Source: Butyrivibrio sp. MC2013 (GTDB lineage Bacteria; Bacillota; Clostridia; Lachnospirales; Lachnospiraceae). Taken from it: 64,000 nucleotides of DNA. A program made the position numbers and the translations under genes. The notes below the pieces were generated by a model. It did not search any database, was not told where the DNA came from, and was given only the letters and a program-made list of their open reading frames with translations. The stretch spans positions 124,001 to 188,000 of the forward strand of contig NZ_AUKE01000007.1 of assembly GCF_000424585.1 (NCBI RefSeq), in the 5' to 3' direction. Shown piece by piece: positions 34,818-43,002 of the stretch. Every line of letters begins with the position of its first letter. The stretch's first letter is position 1.

Positions 34818-35755
34818 CGCTTATCCTCCTTATCTCTGGTCAGGCTCATATATACTATGCTGAGGACTACAAGGAAGATACTGACCAGAACAGAAAGGGC
34901 TGCAGCCTTTGGAACGTTGTAATCCCTGGTAAGATACCTGTACATGAGCATCATAAGGGATATGCTGGCATTGCCGGGGCCGCCATTCTTAAAGATCATA
35001 GGCTCATACATGATCTGGAACACAGATATCACCTGCAGGATGAGCATGGTCCTTGCAATGCTGAATATACTAGGGACAGTGATATGAGCTACCCTCTGCC
35101 AGATAGATGCACCGTCTATGGTAGCTGCTTCGTAGAGGTCGGGGCTGATGCCGCTGATATTTGCCATATAGATAAGCGCTGTAGAGCCTGCGCTCTTCCA
35201 GGTCATTGTAATAATGATGAGAGGTATGGTGAAATGGGCATTGTTTAGCCACTGTGATGGAGCGATTCCCAGCTTTCCCAGGAGTATATTGAGCACTCCT
35301 GTGTCACCCGGCATAAAGAAATAACTCCAGACCCATATGGTTGCCAAAGTAGGCATGATATTGGGAAAATAGACTCCTACCCTGAAGAGACTCTTGCCAT
35401 GTACCGTCTCTGAGATGAGCACAGCCATGATAATAGGCACCAAAAAACCTATAACAAGAGACCAGAAGGTATAGGAAAAGGTATTCCTGAAAGCTGCCAT
35501 AAAGTCAACATCACCAATAACAGCTTTGTAGTTATCAAGGCCTGCAAAGCCTGTAACTGTATAAAGCTTGGCGCTGCAAAATGAAAGCCTGATATTTTCT
35601 AAAAGCGGTTCCCATATATAGAAAGTAAAGAGGATCAGAGATGGCAGGATAAGGAGCCAACCAAATACATCTTTTCTTCTAAAACGGCTCTTTGACCTCA
35701 TGGCAGTCTTCGGGGATGTATCTATATCCTTGTGTCTTGATATTGTAAAGTCCAT
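34814..35755 (-). CDS. Sugar ABC transporter permease, MalF-like
   Basis: About 313 aa with six membrane helices (first at about 32-52, GWLLILPSLILFTFYIW). EAA loop: YEAATIDGASIWQRVAHITVPSIF. I place the start at the ATG at 35755 (MDFTIS) with GAGG six bases upstream; the frame is open to an ATG at 35824 with a weaker SD, so the N-terminus is uncertain by 23 residues. It couples to the next permease by a 4-base overlap. Confidence 0.85.
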   Translation of the reverse strand: MDFTISRHKDIDTSPKTAMRSKSRFRRKDVFGWLLILPSLILFTFYIWEPLLENIRLSFCSAKLYTVTGFAGLDNYKAVIGDVDFMAAFRNTFSYTFWSLVIGFLVPIIMAVLISETVHGKSLFRVGVYFPNIMPTLATIWVWSYFFMPGDTGVLNILLGKLGIAPSQWLNNAHFTIPLIIITMTWKSAGSTALIYMANISGISPDLYEAATIDGASIWQRVAHITVPSIFSIARTMLILQVISVFQIMYEPMIFKNGGPGNASISLMMLMYRYLTRDYNVPKAAALSVLVSIFLVVLSIVYMSLTRDKEDKR

Positions 35756-35840
35756 ATTTTTCCTCATATGTAAATTTTTCTGTGGTGATAAGCTATCATA
35801 AGCGGCAGTTATGCTTTTAAACATCCACTTCCCTGTAAGA

Positions 35841-35874
35841 AAGGGCCGAAGCCTTGTATGCAGCCCCGGCCCTT
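35841..35874. other. Hairpin after the binding-protein gene
   Basis: AAGGGCCG (35841-35848) pairs with CGGCCCTT (35867-35874) on an 18-base loop, between binding-protein stop and permease start. Same position in the operon as the hairpin at 10541; probably sets the ratio of binding protein to permease. Confidence 0.55.
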
Positions 35875-35951
35875 GTATAGATCATATTGAATGGATAAGG
35901 TCCATGACATTTATCTCATGTCCTCATATCCTCTTCTTCCCGGATAGATGA

Positions 35952-37460
35952 TCAGTTGGCTGCACCAAAGGTGTCATCCAGGATCTTCTGATAATTGGCA
36001 TCTGCCTGGTCCATAAGAGCCTGTACATCGCTGTCTTTGTCAGTAAGTACTGTCTGAAGGACCTTGGTCAGCTCAGCGTACATATCCTGTGTGGAGCCGG
36101 GCTCTTCAAGATGAAGTCCCTCACTTGATGCAGCTGCAAAATAGGTCTCATAGAGCTTCGGATCTACGTTGCCATACTCTTCAACAATGGCGGCCTCTGC
36201 ATCCAGGACGTCCTGATTTACCCAGCAAGGGAATCTCTGAATAACAGGCACTCCATTAGCGACCTTGTTTTCTGCATCAGCCTTCATACCTGCAATGGAA
36301 GCCTCTGTAGCAACGGGAGCCTTGCCCATGATCTCAAGGTAGTCCAGTGCTGCATTAATCTCTTCAGGTGTAGCATCCTTGGAGAACATATAAGGTGTGC
36401 CGCCGTATAATGAGAACTGTCCGCCGTCTGCTGCAGGAATAGCGCACATAGCAAGCTTGTCTACGGGAAGTCCGTTGACCTGAGTGGGCTGTGCTACTGC
36501 ATCATTGGCACCTATATACATAGCAGCTCCGCCTGTGCCCAGCTGTGTAAAGCCTGTGCCCCAGTCTTCGGAAAGGGGATCGGCTGTCAGTACGTCATAG
36601 TCCCATTTGAGGCTCTTGACGAACTCCATAGCCTTGACTGCTTCAGGGCTGTTAAGGTCAGCTGTAAAGGTTCCATCAGCATTTTCTGTGCAGAGGGTAG
36701 CACCAAAGGCCCATGCGATATTGGAGAAGTGCCAGCCGCCTGCTGCATCCTTGGCCAGAAGACACAGACCTGCAGAGCCTGTAGCATCCTTGATCTTCTT
36801 TGCTGTCTCTGCAAGCTCATCCCACGTTTTTGGTACAATAGGATATCCTTCATCATCTACAAGGCCTGCTTCCTCAAAGAGTTCCATGTTGAGCATGAGG
36901 CCCAGAGCATATCCGTCACGGGGAATACCATATACACGGCCATTCTCATCAGAAAGGAGCTCTCTGATAGAAGGATTCATGGCATCCAGCCAGCCTCTTG
37001 CTGCAAGCTCATCTGTGATATCAGCAATAGCGCCTGCATTTATGAGCTTCTGAGGCTCTGTAAACCAGCTCTCAAATATGGTAGGGCAGTTGCCGGATTC
37101 TACCATAGGCATAAAGGTATCTGTAGAATACTTGTAATAAGCAGGAACAACAGTCACGCCCGGATGAAGCTCCTTCATGGTCTCCACATAGCCTTCGTGT
37201 ACAGCGATATCATCTGTAAGTGTGTCCTCAGGCCAGATTCCAAGAGTAATGGTAACTTCTTTTTCTGCACTATCTGATGTAGGAGCTGCCTCCTCCTGCG
37301 TCTTCTCATCACCGGCATCCTCTGCCTTATCTGCAGCAGGTGCAGGTTCTGATGACTCTTCAAGCTGGGTGCTTTCCGGTGCCTCACTGTTACCACATGC
37401 TGTGACAGCTGCCAAAGTCATTGTTGATAATAACAGGATACTGAGCAGTTTCTTTTTCAT
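35952..37460 (-). CDS. Sugar-binding lipoprotein of the GH65 operon
   Basis: 502 aa. Signal peptide with lipobox AAVTAC (Cys22), then a long acidic Glu/Ala/Asp linker to about residue 60. Binding-protein motifs: ITLGIWPEDTL, TVVPAYYKYSTDTFMPMVESG, YGIPRDGYALGLMLNMELFEEAG and AAMYIGANDAVAQ. The ATG at 37460 follows AAGGGGG by eight bases; the frame runs 18 codons further upstream across an operator and is not translated there. Ligand from context: an alpha-glucoside. Confidence 0.92.
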   Translation of the reverse strand: MKKKLLSILLLSTMTLAAVTACGNSEAPESTQLEESSEPAPAADKAEDAGDEKTQEEAAPTSDSAEKEVTITLGIWPEDTLTDDIAVHEGYVETMKELHPGVTVVPAYYKYSTDTFMPMVESGNCPTIFESWFTEPQKLINAGAIADITDELAARGWLDAMNPSIRELLSDENGRVYGIPRDGYALGLMLNMELFEEAGLVDDEGYPIVPKTWDELAETAKKIKDATGSAGLCLLAKDAAGGWHFSNIAWAFGATLCTENADGTFTADLNSPEAVKAMEFVKSLKWDYDVLTADPLSEDWGTGFTQLGTGGAAMYIGANDAVAQPTQVNGLPVDKLAMCAIPAADGGQFSLYGGTPYMFSKDATPEEINAALDYLEIMGKAPVATEASIAGMKADAENKVANGVPVIQRFPCWVNQDVLDAEAAIVEEYGNVDPKLYETYFAAASSEGLHLEEPGSTQDMYAELTKVLQTVLTDKDSDVQALMDQADANYQKILDDTFGAAN

Positions 37461-37482
37461 AACTTGGACCCCCTTCATTTTG

Positions 37483-37496
37483 GTTGAACGTTCAAC
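37483..37496. promoter_or_regulatory. LacI-type operator, perfect 14-bp palindrome
   Basis: GTTGAACGTTCAAC lies 22 bases upstream of the binding-protein ATG, in the 5' leader. Its core recurs at the promoter of the LacI gene at 28223. Central CG and perfect dyad fit LacI/GalR sites. Confidence 0.65.
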
Positions 37497-37571
37497 GAAA
37501 CAAGCAAAGATCAAATATGTATATCAAGTTTTAGATGGGATATTCTCTTTGTTCCTCCCGCTGACGTTTAC

Positions 37572-37617
37572 GTTTTACGTTAAACTAATCGTAACATCAG
37601 TGAAGAAAGAGGGTCAA
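37572..37617 (-). promoter_or_regulatory. Promoter of the GH65 operon with second LacI-type operator
   Basis: On the minus strand TTGACC (37617-37612) and TTACGA (37594-37589) are 17 bases apart. A second operator-like dyad, GTTT-ACGT-AAAC with one-base gaps (37572-37585), covers the predicted transcription start. With 37483-37496 this gives two sites about 90 bases apart, suited to cooperative or looped repression. Confidence 0.5.
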
Positions 37618-37623
37618 CAAAAT

Positions 37624-37729
37624 AGACCTTTACGGTTTTCACAAATATCCTGCCGTAAAGGTCTCTTGTAAGCCATAAAATATTGTTGCATTTTCACAAG
37701 TGACAAGGTTATGCAAAACCTAACCTTGT
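37624..37729 (-). terminator. Two hairpins ending the GH31/kinase operon
   Basis: The first stem (37703-37711 with 37721-37729) includes the stop codon of the oxidoreductase gene. The second is a perfect 12-bp stem AGACCTTTACGG (37624-37635 with 37653-37664), followed on the minus strand by ATTTTGTTG, and looks like the working terminator. The promoter of the next operon begins seven bases beyond it. Confidence 0.65.
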
Positions 37730-38973
37730 AAACCTGCAGTAAAACTGCCCATTTCCACAACGCCCCCGCCACGCCTTGACTCTTCTGCTGCAAATGCCAT
37801 AAGGTGGCTGTCAATGGACTCTTCTATTCCGGAGAGAGCTTTGGTTTTTCCTCCTGATATCATGCTGACAAAGTCCCTTGTCAGGCCATAGTCACCGCCT
37901 CCGTGAAAGCCCTCTTCACTGACCACATTGATCATGCGGCTCTGACCTGTGTATAGAGCATTGGATGAATAATGTGTGACAATGATCTCCTCTGTGAGAT
38001 CATCACCATATATCTCACCATCCTCGCACATCACCCTGATCACTCTGTGCATCTTATCTGTAAGTCCTGTAAGGTGAAAGGATGCCGTTACTCCGTTTTC
38101 AAAGAGGATATTGGTCACCTGATGATCGCATACATTGTTATCACATCTGTACACACATCTGCCATAGGGGCTGGTCTTTAGAGCCTCCTTTAGCCCTTCC
38201 TCACTCTGATCATGGCATATCACTTCAGAAGGCCAGCCTCCGCGCACAGGAAGATATGCTTTGACAGCATCAAAACGGCAGTTGTCACTTACAGGACAAT
38301 CACAGCACCTCTCAGTGCTCCCTTCAGGAGCATTCTTTTTTCTAAAATATGTAAGATCACCAAAGGAGGATATCTTTGAAGCTCTGCTTCCTGTAAGCCA
38401 TAGAAGTATATCCATATCATGGCAGGATTTCTGAAGTATGATGGGACTGGATTCATTAGAATTTCTCCAGTTGCCCCTGACAAAGGAATGAGCCATATGG
38501 AAATTGCCTATATTCTCGGTATGCTCTATTGTCACTATGCGGCCCAGTTCGCCTGAATCTATGATGCTTTTGATAGTGGCAAAAAAGTTGGTATAGCGAA
38601 GGACATGGCAGACCATGATGCGTCTGCAGGTCTTCCTCGCAGTCCTTAATATATCCAGGCATTCTGCAGGATCAGGAGATATAGGTTTCTCCAGAAGGAT
38701 ATCGTAGCCTGCCTTCAGGCAGCTGATAGTCTCCTTGTAATGATCCCTGTCCATAGTAGATATGATGACTCCGTCCAGCTCCATATGAGCATTTAGAAAT
38801 TTATCAATATCATCAAATAGAAATTTATCATCCAGGCCATATCTGTCTGCTGCTATAGAGAGCTTTTCACCGGATATATCCACCACAGCTCCTATCTCCA
38901 CTCCCATTTTGTCCTTCATATAGCCTGCATATATATTGCCGCGCTGTCCGGCGCCTATTAATGCTACTCTCAT
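37720..38973 (-). CDS. Gfo/Idh/MocA-family oxidoreductase
   Basis: 417 aa NAD(P)-dependent dehydrogenase-type protein. Rossmann motif VALIGAGQRGNIYAGYM at the start, the EKPIS motif near residue 95, and a C-terminal alpha/beta domain with HDMDILLWLTG. A cysteine-rich stretch (CCDCPVSDNC and CVYRCDNNVCDH, about 225-280) could bind a metal and is seen in some large members. SD GGGGGG. Last gene of a seven-gene operon with GH31 and a sugar-kinase-like protein; likely oxidises or epimerises a sugar or glycoside, substrate unknown. Confidence 0.88.
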   Translation of the reverse strand: MRVALIGAGQRGNIYAGYMKDKMGVEIGAVVDISGEKLSIAADRYGLDDKFLFDDIDKFLNAHMELDGVIISTMDRDHYKETISCLKAGYDILLEKPISPDPAECLDILRTARKTCRRIMVCHVLRYTNFFATIKSIIDSGELGRIVTIEHTENIGNFHMAHSFVRGNWRNSNESSPIILQKSCHDMDILLWLTGSRASKISSFGDLTYFRKKNAPEGSTERCCDCPVSDNCRFDAVKAYLPVRGGWPSEVICHDQSEEGLKEALKTSPYGRCVYRCDNNVCDHQVTNILFENGVTASFHLTGLTDKMHRVIRVMCEDGEIYGDDLTEEIIVTHYSSNALYTGQSRMINVVSEEGFHGGGDYGLTRDFVSMISGGKTKALSGIEESIDSHLMAFAAEESRRGGGVVEMGSFTAGLQG

Positions 38974-38996
38974 ATCTACCCCCCGCCCGCAACTCT

Positions 38997-40388
38997 TTAG
39001 ACATTTATCATTTCCAGCTGCTCTATCTTTATACCGGCATTTCTGACTACTGCCCTGTATTCTCTGATATGATCTTCCTTGAGATAGGGATACCTGTGAC
39101 TGATACCCTGTACATCATCCCTTAGAACTATCATAGATGTAGTATGGAAATCATAGCCCCTGCGCATGATAGTAAGTGCATTTCTCTGAAGAGACGTGAG
39201 CTTGTCCTTATCTGCCTCCGCTACTGCATCCTCATCTATATAAGGTAGATGATCATCAGTGTATGATACATAAGCTGCTATCCCCAGTTCCTTTATGAGC
39301 ATCTCCGAACCTGCTCCTATGGGATAGCAATAGAATCTCCTCTGCATGGATACTATATTGGTATCCTTATCAAGAAGAAGTGAGAGCATGGGATCATAGA
39401 GCCAGCTCTCGCTCCAAAAGCCCTTTATATCCAGCTCCGGAAAATACCTGTCATAAAATTCCAAAGCCAGGTTCATGGATTTCTCAAGGCGCCTTGGATT
39501 ATAGCCCTCACCCGAAGGAATATGAAAAGCAAGGAGCAGGTCTCCCCTGTTCAGAGCAGGTTCATAATCCTTCTTAGGCAGGCTCATCTGTCTGCGGGAT
39601 ATGATACCGCAGGGATTGATGATATTGCCGCAATATGCAGCAGCATCCTCTGAATATGATGTGGTAAAAGAACCTTCTCCCGGGCTTTGACTACATGATA
39701 TGTACTCAGAACTATCGGATATGTCATAGCCCGGCTCACAGGGCTGCCCCTGGACAGTTACTGTATAGCCACCGTCATAAAGGCCTATTACCCTGTCATT
39801 TATCCTGTTCCTGTATAGTCTGAATGGGTCTCCAAAGGTATATGGTGTAAAATAAAACCTGTCAAATAGAAATATAGTGGAAGCATAGAAATTTTTGTCC
39901 CAATTAAAATCCAGGACCTCACAGCTTCCTGTTTCCTTATACTGCTGCACCTGAGGTCCTATCCTGTGATAAGGCATGGCTTCATATATCTCTCTTGGGA
40001 CTTTTCTGTCTTCAAGAGCCTTTCTCCCTACAGATATACAGGAGAGGAGGAGAAGGAATTTCCTCACATCAGGACAGTTAGAAGGATAATCAAAATCAAA
40101 ATGCAGATAGAAATCCCCGTCTATTCCCTTCTTGTATCTACAGATATCCCATCTAAGGAAATTAAAGAGTGCCAAAAGCTCCGTATCAGCTTCAATCTCA
40201 TCAAGTCCTGTATACAAGCGTCTTGCAAGCTTATCCGGAACATCATATGCATCAGTAATAGAAGCAATAAGCCCTCTGTCTATTAGAGGTCCCTGCTCTT
40301 TTTCCACTTCATTTTCTATTTTTATATAGATTGAATATGCCTTTTTGATTTCGTCAAATCCCTTACAAGCAGTGATCAGTTCAAGCAT
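38997..40388 (-). CDS. GNAT-like acyltransferase (NAT_N/GNAT_C, DUF5596 type)
   Basis: 463 aa, cytosolic. The arrangement of an N-terminal helical half and a C-terminal half with LLLAFHIPSGEGYNPRRLEKS, ALEFYDRYFPELDIKGFWSESWLYDPML and NIVSMQRRFYCYP resembles, from memory, the family annotated as acyltransferase-domain (DUF5596) proteins. This is recognition by pattern, not by search. It overlaps the kinase-like gene by 13 bases and precedes the oxidoreductase. Such proteins often sit in glycoside loci, where they may acylate sugars or remove acyl groups. Confidence 0.6.
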   Translation of the reverse strand: MLELITACKGFDEIKKAYSIYIKIENEVEKEQGPLIDRGLIASITDAYDVPDKLARRLYTGLDEIEADTELLALFNFLRWDICRYKKGIDGDFYLHFDFDYPSNCPDVRKFLLLLSCISVGRKALEDRKVPREIYEAMPYHRIGPQVQQYKETGSCEVLDFNWDKNFYASTIFLFDRFYFTPYTFGDPFRLYRNRINDRVIGLYDGGYTVTVQGQPCEPGYDISDSSEYISCSQSPGEGSFTTSYSEDAAAYCGNIINPCGIISRRQMSLPKKDYEPALNRGDLLLAFHIPSGEGYNPRRLEKSMNLALEFYDRYFPELDIKGFWSESWLYDPMLSLLLDKDTNIVSMQRRFYCYPIGAGSEMLIKELGIAAYVSYTDDHLPYIDEDAVAEADKDKLTSLQRNALTIMRRGYDFHTTSMIVLRDDVQGISHRYPYLKEDHIREYRAVVRNAGIKIEQLEMINV

Positions 40389-41494
40389 ACAAGTCCTCGC
40401 TTATTATTGCAGTCATCTACTATCATCTTCATCTCATCACGTTTATCTTCCATATCCATGGCCAGTTTGAACTGGTTACGGGCTCTGCAGAGATTATGTC
40501 CTGCCCGGGCCGTCTTGAAATACACATCTCCATTTAAATGATCTGTCAAAAAGCGCATGCCGCATTCCATGGTCATATTCCAGGCTCCATAGGAGAGGTT
40601 ATCTATCTCAGCCCGGGTTAGACTGTCCTCAGCACCCTTAATAAAGCCCTGTACATAGAGCCTATACAGTTCCAGATCCAGGCCTACTTTGGACAGATCC
40701 ATCTCGTCTTCATCTGCGGTATTGGCACCAAAACGTATGGAATCACCAAAATCATATATAGACAGGCCCGGCATCACAGTATCCAGATCAATGATACATA
40801 TGCCCCTGCCGGTCTCCGGATCCATCATTATATTATTTAGCTTGGTATCATTATGAGTTACGCGAAGGGGAAGCTCTCCATTTTTACGCAGCAGTTCTCC
40901 CCTGGACATCATTTCGCGTCTATTCCTTACAAATGCTATCTCCTGCATAGCAGAGGCTGCTCTTCCTGCTATATCCATAGAGACGGCCTTTTCAAAGTCC
41001 AGGTATCTTTTAACGGTATTATGAAAATCAGGAATAGTTTCTATAAGAGAATCAGCAGGAAAATCACTTAGCTGTCTTTGAAAATGTCCAAAACTAACCG
41101 CGCTTTCATAAAAATCCCTGGGATTGTCTACTTTCTCAAGACACACCGCATTTTCTATATAGAGATAGATGCGCCAGTAGCTGCCATCCTCATCCCTGTA
41201 ACAGGGACGACCATCCCTGGTCCTTATCACCGTGAGAGTCTCTCTTAGGGGATCTATTGCAGTAGCCCTGATATGCTCTGTTACCTTCAGGATATTATCC
41301 ATAAGGCCAATGGGGTCTGTGAAAATATCAGTATTGATACGCTGAAGGATCAACCTGTTAAATCTGCCACTTCTCAGCTGCAGAAGATATGTATCATTAA
41401 TATGTCCGTGACCGTGGCGGGTCACGGACAGGATATTATCCTTATCACATCCCTCAAATGCAGCAGCAGCCCTTATTAGCTTTTGTCTGTCCAT
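40376..41494 (-). CDS. Anomeric sugar kinase-like protein (NahK/APH fold)
   Basis: 372 aa. Protein-kinase-like aminoglycoside phosphotransferase fold with NahK-type motifs: GHGHINDTYLLQL (nucleotide loop), LILQRINTDIFTDP, catalytic RVTHNDTKLNNIMMD (Asp and Asn), metal motif GICIIDLDTVMPGLSIYDFGDSIR. N-acetylhexosamine 1-kinases share exactly this layout and make sugar-1-phosphate. It overlaps GH31 upstream by 19 bases and the acyltransferase-like gene by 13. Product of the GH31 enzyme is its likely substrate; whether that is an N-acetyl sugar is unknown. Confidence 0.8.
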   Translation of the reverse strand: MDRQKLIRAAAAFEGCDKDNILSVTRHGHGHINDTYLLQLRSGRFNRLILQRINTDIFTDPIGLMDNILKVTEHIRATAIDPLRETLTVIRTRDGRPCYRDEDGSYWRIYLYIENAVCLEKVDNPRDFYESAVSFGHFQRQLSDFPADSLIETIPDFHNTVKRYLDFEKAVSMDIAGRAASAMQEIAFVRNRREMMSRGELLRKNGELPLRVTHNDTKLNNIMMDPETGRGICIIDLDTVMPGLSIYDFGDSIRFGANTADEDEMDLSKVGLDLELYRLYVQGFIKGAEDSLTRAEIDNLSYGAWNMTMECGMRFLTDHLNGDVYFKTARAGHNLCRARNQFKLAMDMEDKRDEMKMIVDDCNNKRGLVCLN

Positions 41495-43002
41495 GTCTTC
41501 AACCTTAAGAGGATAAGAGGCTCCTCTCCTTCATCCAACCACCTATAATCTCCTGTTCCGGTTATTACTTGTCCATTTCTGATCCAGTCACCTTTAGGAA
41601 GAAATACATTTCTTCCCCTGGCTCCCTTTTCATAAATAGGTGCTACCAGATATCTGTCACCCAGCATAAACTGGTCTATGACCGTGTCGCAGCCCTCACC
41701 GGGAAATTCATAGGCCATATAACGGATAATGGGTTCTCCCGTGCTGCCGGCAGCTGTGACCAGCTCCATTATGTAGTCATTCATGCTCTCTCTTAGTCTG
41801 ATGCAAGAGAGTATCTTGTCATAATTCTTACTTGACAGCAGTCTGTAGGGAGCTGCTGAGAACTGCATCGCAGGCATCAGACAGGCGATCTCGCAGTGTC
41901 TGACAAAGAGCTCTTCGTCAAATCTGCTGCCCAGAGCTTCATGGAAATTCACATACTCTCCTCCGCCTATCATGTCAGGACAGCTAAAGGGATGTCCTGT
42001 AAGACCCTGTAAGAGGGAATCAGGCATCAAGCCTCCTATGCCTTCAGTATTCCATGAATGCTGCTTATCACAGAGCCTTTGTAATACAGGCGCTCCGCCT
42101 GCCAGGTAAGTAACCCTGTATTCATTATAAGGATATTTTTCTCCGAATCGTTCCCACAGGATAGACTGCTCATTAGGACTGGTATTAGCAAAAGTCTGAT
42201 TAGGGGCTTCGTAAAAGAAGCTATCCCCTGCATCAAACTTAAAGCCGTCCACGCCCATATCAGTGAGAGCATCAAGCTGAGAGGAAAGCCAGCTTACTGC
42301 CTTAGGGTTGGACATATCAAGGACTGCGGAGAAACCATTCCACCAGTGGACAATGTATGGTTCACCCTTTTCATCCCGAATAAGTATCCCCTTTGCCAGA
42401 GCTTCTCTGTATTTTACAGTGTCTGCGCTGATAAATGGGCAGAGCCAGAGCATGACCTTAAAGCCCCTTGAATGAAGAGAAGCTATCATAGCCTTCGGAT
42501 CAGGGAATCTGCCCGTATGAAAGGACCAGTTGCCATAATATTCACTCCAGCCGTCATCTATCATCAGGACTCCGGGAGGCATGCCATTTTCAAGGATCCC
42601 ATCAGCATAAGACAGAATATCTTTCTGATTCTGATCAAAGGTAAGCTCTATCCAGGTATTATATATAGGATTTTTAAAGAGCTCCGGTGCGGGAGTTCCC
42701 CCTCTAAAGGGGAACTCCTTTTCCATAGCTTTTAGATATCCGCGCCTTAGATCTCCATAGCATTCGCTAATAAAACAGTCATCATCTATTTCTATTACCC
42801 CTTCCGAAAAGGAGATCATAAAGCCTTCTTTTTTCCAGATATAACGCCCTTTAGTGGATATAAAGAGGGGCATTGCCTGATTGGGAGTACGATTAACTCT
42901 GGTGTCGATCACTATATTGCTATCATGGGACAGAGGCATTTTACTGCCGTTTTTGACAGGGCCTCCATACCAGTACTCGTCCTTTGGGAATTCTATTCTC
43001 AT
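41476..43002 (-). CDS. GH31-family glycosidase, short form
   Basis: 508 aa, no signal peptide, cytosolic. GH31 barrel motifs: VLMIDDGWSEYYGNW, FKVMLWLCPFIS, and the nucleophile motif GFKFDAGD (Asp257). The usual acid/base region with R-W-x-G-D is not found; instead SWNTEGIGGLMPDSLLQG is followed by CPDMIGGG. A beta-sandwich tail starts at about 430 (YLVAPIYEKGARGRNVFLPKGDW). The start shares one base with the binding-protein stop (TAATG). Alpha-glycosidase of unknown specificity, maybe alpha-galactosidase or alpha-N-acetylhexosaminidase type given the kinase next to it. Confidence 0.85.
   Translation of the reverse strand: MRIEFPKDEYWYGGPVKNGSKMPLSHDSNIVIDTRVNRTPNQAMPLFISTKGRYIWKKEGFMISFSEGVIEIDDDCFISECYGDLRRGYLKAMEKEFPFRGGTPAPELFKNPIYNTWIELTFDQNQKDILSYADGILENGMPPGVLMIDDGWSEYYGNWSFHTGRFPDPKAMIASLHSRGFKVMLWLCPFISADTVKYREALAKGILIRDEKGEPYIVHWWNGFSAVLDMSNPKAVSWLSSQLDALTDMGVDGFKFDAGDSFFYEAPNQTFANTSPNEQSILWERFGEKYPYNEYRVTYLAGGAPVLQRLCDKQHSWNTEGIGGLMPDSLLQGLTGHPFSCPDMIGGGEYVNFHEALGSRFDEELFVRHCEIACLMPAMQFSAAPYRLLSSKNYDKILSCIRLRESMNDYIMELVTAAGSTGEPIIRYMAYEFPGEGCDTVIDQFMLGDRYLVAPIYEKGARGRNVFLPKGDWIRNGQVITGTGDYRWLDEGEEPLILLRLKTWTDKS

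Noticed and set aside
37483-37496. CcpA (cre) site
   Set aside because: The palindrome GTTGAACGTTCAAC has the dyad of a LacI-family site but lacks the TGWAAnCGnTnnCA pattern; the copy at the local LacI gene makes that regulator the better fit.
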